Below, one piece after another: positions 25,499 through 33,626 of a DNA stretch of 64,000 bases. Origin of the DNA: Streptomyces solicavernae (lineage in GTDB: Bacteria > Actinomycetota > Actinomycetes > Streptomycetales > Streptomycetaceae). Numbering within the stretch: position 1 is the first letter of the stretch; every line of letters starts with the position of its first letter. Made by a program: the position numbers and the translations under genes. The stretch spans positions 1 to 64,000 of the forward strand of contig NZ_JASCIR010000032.1 in NCBI RefSeq assembly GCF_029968095.1. Reading direction: 5' to 3'. A model generated the notes under the pieces. That model was not told the DNA's origin. It saw only the letters and a program-made list of their open reading frames with translations, and did not search any database.

Positions 25499-26616
25499 CC
25501 AGGATCGACGACCTCCCCATCCGCGAAGAGCTCCGCGGCAAGTCCCCGTACGGCGCACCCCAGTTGGACGTCCCCGTCCGCCTGAACACCAACGAGAACC
25601 CGTACCCGCTGCCCGAGCCGCTGGTCGAGCGGATCGCCGAGCGGGTCCGCGAGGCCGCCCGCGAGCTGAACCGCTACCCGGACCGGGACGCGGTCGAGCT
25701 GCGCACCGAACTGGCCCGCTACCTCACCCGCACCGGCGGGCACGAGGTCACGGCGGCCAACGTCTGGGCGGCCAACGGCTCCAACGAAGTGATCCAGCAG
25801 CTGCTCCAGACCTTCGGCGGCCCCGGCCGTACGGCGATCGGTTTCGAGCCCTCGTACTCGATGCACTCGCTGATCTCCCGCGGCACCGGCACCGGCTGGA
25901 TCTCCGGGCCCCGCAACGACGACTTCACGGTCAACACGGAGCAGGCCGAGAAGGCCATCGCCGAGAACCAGCCGGACGTCGTCTTCATCACCTCGCCCAA
26001 CAATCCCACGGGCACCGCCGTCCCGGCCGAGACCGTCCTCGCGCTCTACGAGGCGGCGCAGGCGGCCAAGCCGTCCCTGGTCGTGGTGGACGAGGCGTAC
26101 GTCGAGTTCAGCCACGGGACCTCGCTGCTCCCGCTGCTCGAAGGTCGGCCGAATCTCGTCGTCTCGCGGACCATGTCCAAGGCCTTCGGCGCGGCCGGGC
26201 TGCGCCTCGGCTACCTCGCCGCCGATCCGGCGGTGGTGGACGCGGTGCAGCTGGTGCGGCTTCCGTACCACCTCTCCGCCGTCACCCAGGCCACCGCGCT
26301 CGCCGCCCTGGAACACACGGACACGCTCCTCGCGTACGTGGACCAGCTCAAGCAGGAGCGCGACCGGATCGTCCGCGAGCTGTGGGAGATGGGGTACGAA
26401 GTCACCGCGTCCGACGCGAACTTCGTGCAGTTCGGCCGCTTCGAGGGTGAGGGCGGAGCCCACGACGTATGGCAGCAGATCCTGGACCGGGGCGTCCTGG
26501 TGCGGGACAACGGCGTGCCCGGCTGGCTGCGGGTCACCGCCGGAACCCCGGAAGAGAACGACGCGTTCCTCGATGCGGTACGCGAACTCAAGAAGGAGCA
26601 GGAGCAGAGCGCATGA
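25495..26616 (+). CDS. hisC: Histidinol-phosphate aminotransferase
   Basis: A 373-aa PLP enzyme converting imidazole-acetol phosphate and glutamate to histidinol phosphate. Motifs: RLNTNENPYPLP at the start, ANGSNEVIQQLLQTFGGPG, FITSPNNPTGTAV, VDEAYVEFS, and the PLP lysine in SRTMSKAFGAAGLRLG. It overlaps hisD by 4 bases and hisB by 4 bases (ATGA), so translation is coupled. Confidence 0.96.
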   Translation: MTRIDDLPIREELRGKSPYGAPQLDVPVRLNTNENPYPLPEPLVERIAERVREAARELNRYPDRDAVELRTELARYLTRTGGHEVTAANVWAANGSNEVIQQLLQTFGGPGRTAIGFEPSYSMHSLISRGTGTGWISGPRNDDFTVNTEQAEKAIAENQPDVVFITSPNNPTGTAVPAETVLALYEAAQAAKPSLVVVDEAYVEFSHGTSLLPLLEGRPNLVVSRTMSKAFGAAGLRLGYLAADPAVVDAVQLVRLPYHLSAVTQATALAALEHTDTLLAYVDQLKQERDRIVRELWEMGYEVTASDANFVQFGRFEGEGGAHDVWQQILDRGVLVRDNGVPGWLRVTAGTPEENDAFLDAVRELKKEQEQSA

Positions 26617-27206
26617 GTCGCGTCGGGCGCGTGGAGCGCACCACCAAGGAGACCTCCGTCCTCGTCGAGATCGACCTCGACGGCACCGGAAAGGTCGATG
26701 TTTCGACCGGGGTCGGCTTCTACGACCACATGCTCGACCAGCTCGGCCGCCACGGCCTCTTCGACCTCACCGTCAAGACCGAGGGCGACCTGCACATCGA
26801 CAGCCACCACACCATCGAGGACACCGCCCTCGCCCTGGGCGCCGCCTTCAAGCAGGCCCTCGGCGACAAGGTGGGGATTTATCGCTTCGGCAACTGCACG
26901 GTCCCGCTGGACGAGTCGCTCGCCCAGGTGACGGTGGACCTGAGCGGCCGCCCGTACCTCGTGCACACCGAGCCCGAGAACATGGCGCCGATGATCGGCG
27001 AGTACGACACGACGATGACCCGGCACATCTTCGAGTCCTTCGTCGCCCAGGCGCAGATCGCCATGCACATCCACGTGCCGTACGGCCGCAACGCCCACCA
27101 CATCGTGGAGTGCCAGTTCAAGGCCCTCGCGCGCGCCCTGCGGTACGCCTCCGAGCGGGACCCGCGGGCCGCCGGCATCCTCCCGTCGACGAAGGGCGCG
27201 CTCTAG
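26613..27206 (+). CDS. hisB: Imidazoleglycerol-phosphate dehydratase
   Basis: A 197-aa monofunctional dehydratase (no phosphatase domain, as in other actinobacteria). The Mn-binding His clusters are GFYDHMLDQLGRHG, DSHHTIEDTALALG and YGRNAHHIVECQFK. The ATG overlaps the hisC stop. The next gene starts 2 bases after its TAG. Confidence 0.96.
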   Translation: MSRVGRVERTTKETSVLVEIDLDGTGKVDVSTGVGFYDHMLDQLGRHGLFDLTVKTEGDLHIDSHHTIEDTALALGAAFKQALGDKVGIYRFGNCTVPLDESLAQVTVDLSGRPYLVHTEPENMAPMIGEYDTTMTRHIFESFVAQAQIAMHIHVPYGRNAHHIVECQFKALARALRYASERDPRAAGILPSTKGAL

Positions 27207-27208
27207 TC

Positions 27209-27373
27209 ATGAACGGCCTCTCGACCATCCTCATCGTCGTCGGCCTGTTCCTGATCGGCGGCGTCATCTCGTTCGTCAAGCAGGGCATGGGCAAGAGCCT
27301 CGTCACGCTCCTCTCGATCGGCGCCGGCATGTGCCTGCTCGCGGGAGTCCTGCGGCTCGACTACTGGAACTGA
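27209..27373 (+). CDS. Small membrane protein inside the his operon, 54 aa
   Basis: The product has two membrane helices (STILIVVGLFLIGGVISF and LVTLLSIGAGMCLLAGVL) joined by KQGMGKS and ends RLDYWN. It starts 2 bases after the hisB stop and must be co-translated. From memory a similar short gene occupies this place in other Streptomyces his operons; its role is unknown. The last codons and stop (TACTGGAACTGA) have been duplicated twice downstream. Confidence 0.88.
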   Translation: MNGLSTILIVVGLFLIGGVISFVKQGMGKSLVTLLSIGAGMCLLAGVLRLDYWN

Positions 27374-27418
27374 CATGCTCGAATACGGGAACTGACATGT
27401 TCGAATACGGGAACTGAC
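27374..27418 (+). repeat. Tandem 22-bp repeat forming two six-codon mini-ORFs before hisH
   Basis: Two copies of a 22-bp unit give ATG-CTC-GAA-TAC-GGG-AAC-TGA (27375-27395, MLEYGN) and ATG-TTC-GAA-TAC-GGG-AAC-TGA (27397-27417, MFEYGN), each followed one base later by the next ATG; the third ATG is hisH. The unit derives from the junction between the small membrane gene and hisH. Confidence 0.85.
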
Positions 27419-28057
27419 ATGACTGAGAAGAAAGTTGTCGTCTTCGACTACGGCTTCGGCAACGTCCGCTCCGCCGAGCGGGCCCTCGCCCGCGCCGGGG
27501 CCGACGTCGAGATCACCCGTGACTTCGACCAGGCCATGAACGCCGACGGCCTCCTGGTCCCCGGCGTCGGCGCCTTCTCCGCCTGCATGCAGGGGCTGAA
27601 GGAGGCGCGCGGCGACTGGGTCGTCGACCGGAGGCTCTCCGGCGGGCGGCCCGTGATGGGCATCTGCGTCGGCATGCAGATCCTCTTCGAGCGGGGCATC
27701 GAGCACGGCGTCGAGGCCGAGGGCCTGGACGAGTGGCCCGGCACGGTCGGCCCCCTCAAGGCGGAAGTCGTCCCGCACATGGGCTGGAACACCGTCGAGG
27801 CCCCCGAGGGCTCCGAGCTGTTCAACGGCCTCTCCCCGGACGAGCGTTACTACTTCGTGCACTCGTACGCCGTGCACGACTGGACCCTGCAGACCGCCAA
27901 CCCGGCGATGCGCGCCCCGCTCGTCACCTGGTCCACGCACGGCGAGCAGTTCGTGGCCGCCGTCGAGAACGGCGCGCTGTGGGCGACGCAGTTCCACCCC
28001 GAGAAGTCCGGCGACGCCGGAGCGCAGCTGCTGAAGAACTGGATCTCCGTACTGTGA
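27419..28057 (+). CDS. hisH: Imidazole glycerol phosphate synthase, glutamine amidotransferase subunit
   Basis: A 212-aa class I glutaminase that feeds ammonia to HisF. The nucleophile Cys is in GICVGMQILFERG, and the His-Glu pair is in TQFHPEKSG. The N-terminus VVVFDYGFGNVRS is typical. ATG 27419 is preceded by GAACTGAC and no clear ribosome site; the upstream mini-ORFs end one base before it, so re-initiation may be used. The stop lies in GTGA with a possible priA start. Confidence 0.96.
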   Translation: MTEKKVVVFDYGFGNVRSAERALARAGADVEITRDFDQAMNADGLLVPGVGAFSACMQGLKEARGDWVVDRRLSGGRPVMGICVGMQILFERGIEHGVEAEGLDEWPGTVGPLKAEVVPHMGWNTVEAPEGSELFNGLSPDERYYFVHSYAVHDWTLQTANPAMRAPLVTWSTHGEQFVAAVENGALWATQFHPEKSGDAGAQLLKNWISVL

Positions 28058-28062
28058 CGACT

Positions 28063-28788
28063 GTGAACAAGCTTGAACTCCTCCCCGCCGTCGACGTCCG
28101 CGACGGCCAGGCCGTCCGCCTCGTGCACGGCGAGTCCGGCACCGAGACCTCCTACGGCTCCCCGCTGGAGGCCGCACTCGCCTGGCAGAACTCCGGCGCC
28201 GAGTGGCTGCACCTGGTCGACCTGGACGCCGCGTTCGGCACCGGCGACAACCGCGCGCTGATCGCCGAGGTCGCGGGCGCCATGGACATCAAGGTGGAGC
28301 TGTCCGGCGGCATCCGCGACGACGCGTCCCTGGAGGCCGCCCTCGCCACCGGCTGCACCCGCGTCAACCTGGGCACGGCAGCCCTGGAGACCCCCGAGTG
28401 GGTCGCCAAGGTCATCGCCTCGCACGGCGACAAGATCGCCGTCGGCCTGGACGTGCGCGGCACCACCCTGCGCGGCCGCGGCTGGACCCGCGACGGCGGC
28501 GACCTCTACGAGACGCTGGAGCGCCTCAACAACGAGGGCTGCGCCCGCTACGTGGTGACGGACATCGCCAAGGACGGCACGCTGCAGGGCCCCAACCTGG
28601 AGCTGCTGCGCAACGTCTGCGCCGCGACGGACCGCCCGGTTGTGGCCTCCGGCGGTGTCTCCTCGCTCGACGACCTGCGCGCCATCGCGGAGCTCGTCCC
28701 GCTCGGCGTCGAGGGCTCCATCGTCGGCAAGGCCCTGTACGCCAAGGCCTTCACCCTCGAAGAGGCCCTGGAGGCCGTGTCTTCATGA
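28063..28788 (+). CDS. priA: Dual-substrate phosphoribosyl isomerase PriA (HisA and TrpF activities)
   Basis: A 241-aa TIM barrel isomerising ProFAR in histidine synthesis and, in actinobacteria, phosphoribosylanthranilate in tryptophan synthesis. Motifs LLPAVDVRDGQAVRLV, VELSGGIRDDASL and DVRGTTLRGRGWTRDGGDL match Streptomyces PriA closely. The window has trpE, trpC, trpB and trpA but no trpF, as expected if PriA covers that step. GTG 28063 gives the usual length; GTG 28054, which overlaps the hisH stop, is an alternative that adds three residues. Confidence 0.95.
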   Translation: MNKLELLPAVDVRDGQAVRLVHGESGTETSYGSPLEAALAWQNSGAEWLHLVDLDAAFGTGDNRALIAEVAGAMDIKVELSGGIRDDASLEAALATGCTRVNLGTAALETPEWVAKVIASHGDKIAVGLDVRGTTLRGRGWTRDGGDLYETLERLNNEGCARYVVTDIAKDGTLQGPNLELLRNVCAATDRPVVASGGVSSLDDLRAIAELVPLGVEGSIVGKALYAKAFTLEEALEAVSS

Positions 28789-29207
28789 GCGACGTACGAC
28801 GGGTGCAGAGCGGCAGTCCCTGGGAGGAGTCCTTCGGCTTCGCACGCGCCGTCGCGGCGGGCGACCGGGTCGTCGTCGGCGGCACCACCTCCTTCAAGGG
28901 GATGGTGCTGCATGGCGAGGGCGACCCGTACGAGCAGACGCGCGTCGCCCTCGCCAACGCCCTCGACGCGATCGGGCAGTTCGGCCTCGGCGCCGAGTCC
29001 GTGGTGCGTACGCGGGTGCTCCTGACCCACGCGCGGGACGTGGACGAGGCGGGGCGGGCGCACCGGGAGGTCTTCGACTCCGTGCGCCCGGTCATGACGA
29101 TGATGGTCGTCAGCGGCTTCGTCGACCCGCGCATCCTGGTCGAAGTGGAACTGGAAGCCTTCCTGGGCGGCGCCCGGGACGCGTACGAGGAGCCTGAGCA
29201 GTCATGA
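28785..29207 (+). CDS. RidA-family (YjgF/Rid) protein in the his operon
   Basis: A 140-aa Rid-family protein. It has SPWEESFGFARAVAAGDRVVVGG at the start, YEQTRVALANALDAIGQFGLG, and the VRTRVLLTH Arg region; VSGFVDPRILVEVELEAFLG closes the fold. Classical RidA enzymes deaminate reactive enamine/imine intermediates. The Arg-containing IGxxxx end differs, so the subfamily is uncertain. It overlaps priA and hisF by ATGA on both sides, so it is a fixed part of the operon. Confidence 0.9.
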   Translation: MSDVRRVQSGSPWEESFGFARAVAAGDRVVVGGTTSFKGMVLHGEGDPYEQTRVALANALDAIGQFGLGAESVVRTRVLLTHARDVDEAGRAHREVFDSVRPVMTMMVVSGFVDPRILVEVELEAFLGGARDAYEEPEQS

Positions 29208-29959
29208 CCCTGGCGGTCCGAGTCATCCCCTGCCTGGACGTGGACAACGGCCGGGTCGTCAAGGGCGTCAACTTCCAGAACCTGCGCGACGCGGGCGACC
29301 CCGTCGAGATGGCCAAGGTGTACGACGCCGAGGGCGCCGACGAGTTGACGTTCCTGGACATCACCGCGTCCTCCGGCAACCGCGAGACGACGTACGACGT
29401 GGTCCGCCGCACCGCCGAGCAGGTCTTCATCCCGCTCACCGTCGGCGGCGGCGTCCGCACGGCCGAGGACGTGGACAAGCTCCTTCGCGCGGGCGCGGAC
29501 AAGGTCGGCGTCAACACGGCCGCGATCGCCCGCCCGGACCTCATCCGCGAGATCGCCGAGCGCTTCGGCCGCCAGGTCCTGGTCCTTTCGGTCGACGCGC
29601 GCCGCACGGAATCCGGCTCCTTCGAGGTGACGACCCACGGCGGGCGCCGCTCCGCGGGCATCGACGCGGTCGAATGGGCCCACCGGGCGGCCGAGTTGGG
29701 CGCGGGCGAGATCCTCCTCAACTCCATGGACGCGGACGGCACCAAGGACGGGTACGACATCGAGATGATCGAGGCCGTACGGGCCCACGTCTCCGTCCCC
29801 GTCATCGCCTCCGGCGGCGCCGGACGCCTCGATCACTTCCCGCCCGCGGTCGCCGCCGGCGCCGACGCGGTCCTCGCGGCCTCCGTCTTCCACTTCGGCG
29901 ACCTGCGCATCGGCGAGGTCAAGGGGACGCTGCGGGGGGCGGGGTACCCGGTTCGGTAG
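29204..29959 (+). CDS. hisF: Imidazole glycerol phosphate synthase, cyclase subunit
   Basis: A 251-aa TIM barrel that closes the imidazole ring, releasing AICAR and IGP. Motifs: RVIPCLDVDNGRVVKGVNF with the catalytic Asp, LTVGGGVRTAEDVD, and GEILLNSMDADGTKDGYD with the second catalytic Asp. It is the last gene of the his operon and starts in an ATGA overlap with the Rid gene. Confidence 0.96.
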   Translation: MTLAVRVIPCLDVDNGRVVKGVNFQNLRDAGDPVEMAKVYDAEGADELTFLDITASSGNRETTYDVVRRTAEQVFIPLTVGGGVRTAEDVDKLLRAGADKVGVNTAAIARPDLIREIAERFGRQVLVLSVDARRTESGSFEVTTHGGRRSAGIDAVEWAHRAAELGAGEILLNSMDADGTKDGYDIEMIEAVRAHVSVPVIASGGAGRLDHFPPAVAAGADAVLAASVFHFGDLRIGEVKGTLRGAGYPVR

Positions 29960-29961
29960 GG

Positions 29962-29996
29962 GTGAGCTGGGTGAGCTGGGTGGGCTGGATGAGCTG
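29962..29996. repeat. Four 9-bp tandem repeats directly after hisF
   Basis: GTGAGCTGG is repeated twice perfectly and twice with one change, starting 2 bases after the hisF stop. No hairpin terminator is seen in the 166-bp gap before the next gene. Confidence 0.8.
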
Positions 29997-30073
29997 ATTC
30001 CCCGCCGCCGACGGCACGTTTCCGCCACCACCAGCCAACCGCACAGTTCGGCAACGGGCTTAGCTGTCAGCAG

Positions 30074-30099
30074 AGTTGTGCAAAACTTATTGCGCAACT
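30074..30099. promoter_or_regulatory. Near-perfect 10-bp inverted repeat upstream of an ArsR-type regulator
   Basis: AGTTGTGCAA-AACTTA-TTGCGCAACT has one mismatch. It lies 27 bases before the regulator start and just upstream of a TATCTA (30109-30114) that could be the -10 box, the usual place for autoregulation by ArsR-like repressors. Confidence 0.55.
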
Positions 30100-30125
30100 T
30101 TCCTTGCGTATCTACCTTCGAACGC

Positions 30126-30839
30126 ATGGCGAAGAAGAGCAGCACCACCGGCACGGGGCCCGTCACGGACTCCGGCACGGGCCCCGGCACGGACGAGACG
30201 GCTCCGGCGAGTGTCGAACTCCGGCGTGCCGCCGCCCGGCAGGCCCGCCGCAGCTCCCAGGGCGAGCCACGCACCATCGAGGACCTCGCCACGCTCAAGG
30301 CCCTCGGCCATCCGCTGCGCATGAAGCTCTACCGCGCGCTGTATGTGGCCGAGACCGCCACCGCGTCCCAGCTGGCCGCGACCGTCGACGAGGCGGTGTC
30401 GCTGGTCAGCTACCACCTGCGCAAACTCGCCGAGCACGGCCTCATCGAGGACGCCGACACTCCGGGCGGCGACGGGCGCGAGCGCTGGTGGCGCACCGCG
30501 TCGGACGGTGTGCGCACCCGCGAGCGGGACTTCACCGACGCCCCCGAGAAAGTCGTGGCGCACAGCGCCCTCTCCCGCCTCTCCCTGGAACAACGCGGCG
30601 AGCTGTACCGCGACTTCATAGCCGCAGGCCCCGCCTGGGACGAGGAATGGCGCTCGGCCTCGTTCAGCTCCGAGGCCTTCACCCGCATGACCGTCGAAGA
30701 GCTTCGGCAGCTCAGCAACGAACTGCACGCCGTCGTTCAGCGCCACAAGGACCAGGCCCTCGCCGCCGAGGAAGCCGGCCGGACAGCAGGGCGCGAACAC
30801 GTGGCGGTCCACTTCTACGGCTTCCCGTTCCGGCCATGA
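30126..30839 (+). CDS. ArsR/HTH_20-type winged-helix transcriptional regulator
   Basis: A 237-aa regulator. The first 50 residues are a low-complexity Thr/Gly/Pro tail. The winged helix follows: TLKALGHPLRMKLYRALYV, ATASQLAATVDEAVSLVSYHLRKLAEHGLI and the wing GDGRERWWRTASDGVR. No metal-binding ELCVC motif is present, so it is a metal-independent member. The second half is helical and may bind a ligand. ATG 30126 has no ribosome site. Its stop overlaps the MFS gene start (ATGA), so it probably controls that exporter and itself through the inverted repeat upstream. Confidence 0.9.
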   Translation: MAKKSSTTGTGPVTDSGTGPGTDETAPASVELRRAAARQARRSSQGEPRTIEDLATLKALGHPLRMKLYRALYVAETATASQLAATVDEAVSLVSYHLRKLAEHGLIEDADTPGGDGRERWWRTASDGVRTRERDFTDAPEKVVAHSALSRLSLEQRGELYRDFIAAGPAWDEEWRSASFSSEAFTRMTVEELRQLSNELHAVVQRHKDQALAAEEAGRTAGREHVAVHFYGFPFRP

Positions 30840-32233
30840 CCAGCACGCCGCAACCCCCGCTCGGCGCACCCACACCCGCACCCGCACCCGCACCCGCACC
30901 CGCACCCGTATCGGCGGCGGAACGCCCCGCCCACCGCGACGGCAACGTACTGCGCTGGCTCACGGCCTACACGGCGTCGATGATCGGCGACGCCGTCTAC
31001 TTCGTAGCCCTCGCCTGGGCCGCGACCCGCACCGGCAGCCCCGGACAGGCCGGACTCGTCCTCGCCCTCGGCGCCGCCCCGCGCGCGGTGCTGATGCTCG
31101 CCGGAGGAGTGATCGCCGACCGGTTCGGGCCGCGCCGCGTCGTCATCGCCAGCGACACCGCGCGCTGCCTCGTGATGCTCGCCGTCGCCGCGCTGCTGAC
31201 CGTCACCGACCCCGGCCTCTGGCTGCTCGCCCCTGCCGCCCTCGCCTTCGGCGCCCTGGACGCGCTCTTCCTGCCCGCCGTCGGCGCCCTGCCGCCCCGC
31301 CTGACCACACCCGGCCAACTCGCCCGCGTACAGGGCATGCGCGGCGTCGCCGCCCGCATCGGCCTCGTCACGGCAGGACCGCTCGGCGGGCTCGCCGTCT
31401 CCGTCGGCGGCTCGGCCGCGGCATTCGGCACCGCGGGCGCCCTCTTCGCCCTCTCCCTCGCCCTGCTCGCAGCGGTACGCATACGACCACTGCACACGGA
31501 TGCGGATGCGGATGCGGATGCGGATACGGGGTCGGGCACGGACACGGGCACGGGCACGGATACGGGCACGGGCACGGATACGGGGCCGGGTGCGAGCGCG
31601 GTCGCGCGTGCCGAAACCGAACAACCCCTCCACACCCAACTGGCCGACGGACTGCGGTACATCGCCCGGCACCCCGTGCTGCGGCCGCTCGTCCTCGTCC
31701 TCGCCATCACCGAACTCGGCTTCTCCGGGCCCGCCAACATCGGCATCGCCCTGCTCGCCCAGGAACGCGGCTGGGGCGCCACCGGACTCGGCTGGATCAT
31801 CGGAGGCTTCGGCATCGGCGCGGGCGCCGCCTCCGCCCTCCTCGCCGTACGCGGACGCATACCCCGCCCCGGAGTCGTCCAGAGCATCACCCTGATCACC
31901 GGTGCCGCCGCCCTCGCCGCCATCGCCTACGCACCCTCGATGCCGCTCGCCGTGGCCGCGGCGGGCTGCACCGGGCTCTCCGTCGGCCTGGCCGGAGCCG
32001 TGTCCGCGGCGCTCCAGCAGACCGTCACCGCCCCCACCCACCTCGGCCGCGTCACCTCCGTGTGCACCCTCGCCACCCTGGGCGTCGCCCCCCTCTGCTA
32101 CCCGGCCGTCGGCGCCGCCGTCGGAACCTGGGGCACCGGCCCCGTCTTCCTCGCAGGCGCCGCCCTCAGCGCCCTCGGCGCTGCCCTCAGTCTCTGCGCC
32201 CCCGCCCTGCGCGCCGCCCGACTACCGCACTGA
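30836..32233 (+). CDS. MFS transporter (drug-efflux type)
   Basis: A 465-aa major facilitator with about twelve helices. It starts after a Pro/Ala tail encoded by 6-bp CCCGCA repeats. Motif A is GGVIADRFGPRRVVI. The central loop between helices 6 and 7 carries an unusual run of Asp-Ala and Gly-Thr-Asp-Thr repeats (DADADADADTGSGTDTG and on) encoded by 6-bp repeats at about 31495-31590. The fold resembles the MFS_3 exporters. It is co-translated with the ArsR-type regulator, so efflux of the regulator's ligand is the likely role (inference). Confidence 0.92.
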   Translation: MTSTPQPPLGAPTPAPAPAPAPAPVSAAERPAHRDGNVLRWLTAYTASMIGDAVYFVALAWAATRTGSPGQAGLVLALGAAPRAVLMLAGGVIADRFGPRRVVIASDTARCLVMLAVAALLTVTDPGLWLLAPAALAFGALDALFLPAVGALPPRLTTPGQLARVQGMRGVAARIGLVTAGPLGGLAVSVGGSAAAFGTAGALFALSLALLAAVRIRPLHTDADADADADTGSGTDTGTGTDTGTGTDTGPGASAVARAETEQPLHTQLADGLRYIARHPVLRPLVLVLAITELGFSGPANIGIALLAQERGWGATGLGWIIGGFGIGAGAASALLAVRGRIPRPGVVQSITLITGAAALAAIAYAPSMPLAVAAAGCTGLSVGLAGAVSAALQQTVTAPTHLGRVTSVCTLATLGVAPLCYPAVGAAVGTWGTGPVFLAGAALSALGAALSLCAPALRAARLPH

Positions 32234-32392
32234 CCCGCACCCCGGCCCGTACGGCACGCCGCAACTCCCGCCGGAACCAGCCAGGTGCCCCCACCGGGCA
32301 ACCTTCGGACCCGGCCGAAAGAGGGCGGCGCCCGGCCGGGTGTGCGGGTAGCGTCCGGGGGAGGCGTGCCCATCCGCAGCGTGAGGAGCGTC

Positions 32393-33604
32393 ATGGCATC
32401 GGCCCCCGCCCTGGACCTGAAGGACCTCGGCCCCGACTTCGTCCGCGACCCCTACCCCGTTTACGCCGCGCTGCGCGCCCGGGGGCCCGTGCACCACGTG
32501 CGGACCCCGGACGGGCAGGAGCTGTGGCTCGTCGTCGGGCACGAGGCCTGCCGCGCGGCGCTCACCGACCCGCGGCTCACCCGCGACCTGCGCAAGGTCG
32601 ACCCCACGCTGCACCCCCACGGGAAGGACGGCGCCGACAGCCCCGCACTCACCCACATGCTGCTGCGCGACGCCCCCGACCACACCAGGCTGCGGCGGCT
32701 CGTCGCCCGCGAGTTCAGCCCCCGCCGGATCGCCGCGCTCGCCCCGCACATCCAGCGGATCACCGATGAACTCCTCGACGCGATGCTCGCCGACGGCACG
32801 GGCCGTGCAGACCTCGTCGCCGCCCTCGCGTACCCGCTGCCCATGACCGTCATCAGCGAACTCCTCGGCGTCCCCGCGGCCGACCGGGACGCCTTCCGCG
32901 CCTGGTCCAACGAGATCGTCGCCCCCACCGACCAGGAACTGCTGGGCGCCGCCTACCGCAACGTGGTCGACTACTTGCGCGGGCTCACCGCCGCCAAACG
33001 CGAACATCCCGGGGACGACCTGCTCAGCGCGCTGGTCCACACCGTCGACGAAGGCGGCGACCGGCTCTCCGGCGACGAGCTGATCGGCATGGCCGTGCTG
33101 CTGCTCATCGCCGGCCACGAGACCACCGTCAACCTCATCGGCAACGGTGTGCGCGCCCTCTTCGCCCACCCCGACCAGCTGGAGCTGCTGCGCGCCGACC
33201 CCGACGGGCTGCTCGACGGCGCGATCGAGGAGATGCTGCGCTACGACGGCCCCGTCGAGACCGCCCTGCCCCGCTGGACGACCGAGCCCGTGCCCATCGG
33301 CGACACCGTCGTCCCGGCCGGCGTCTCCGTCCTCGTCGCGCTCGCCGACGCCGACCGCGACTCCGGTCGCTTCACCGAACCCGACCGCTTCGACATCCGC
33401 CGGGACGCCCGCGGCCACATCGGATTCGGCCACGGACTCCACTACTGCCTCGGCGCCCCGCTCGCCCGCCTCGAAGGCCGCATCGCGATCCGGTCCCTCC
33501 TCGACCGCTGCCCCGGCCTCGCCCCCGGTGCCGACGAGGCCGGGCTGCCGTGGGTGGGCGGCCTCCTGATCCGGGGCGTACGCACCCTGCCCGTGCGCTG
33601 GTGA
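32393..33604 (+). CDS. Cytochrome P450
   Basis: A 403-aa soluble bacterial P450 (CYP105/107-like by general look; subfamily not assigned). The I-helix oxygen motif is LLIAGHETTVNLI, the K-helix ExxR is in EEMLRYDGPVETALPRW, and the heme loop is FGHGLHYCLGAPLARLE with the ligand Cys. ATG 32393 has GAGGAG 6 bases upstream. No ferredoxin or ferredoxin reductase is adjacent, so redox partners must come from elsewhere. It follows the MFS gene by 159 bp and may be a separate unit. The substrate is unknown. Confidence 0.95.
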   Translation: MASAPALDLKDLGPDFVRDPYPVYAALRARGPVHHVRTPDGQELWLVVGHEACRAALTDPRLTRDLRKVDPTLHPHGKDGADSPALTHMLLRDAPDHTRLRRLVAREFSPRRIAALAPHIQRITDELLDAMLADGTGRADLVAALAYPLPMTVISELLGVPAADRDAFRAWSNEIVAPTDQELLGAAYRNVVDYLRGLTAAKREHPGDDLLSALVHTVDEGGDRLSGDELIGMAVLLLIAGHETTVNLIGNGVRALFAHPDQLELLRADPDGLLDGAIEEMLRYDGPVETALPRWTTEPVPIGDTVVPAGVSVLVALADADRDSGRFTEPDRFDIRRDARGHIGFGHGLHYCLGAPLARLEGRIAIRSLLDRCPGLAPGADEAGLPWVGGLLIRGVRTLPVRW

Positions 33605-33626
33605 GCCGGAACCCCAAAAAGGAGCC

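Noticed and set aside
32393..33604. P450 as part of a biosynthetic gene cluster
   Set aside because: No synthase, ferredoxin or tailoring genes surround it; neighbours are primary metabolism genes.
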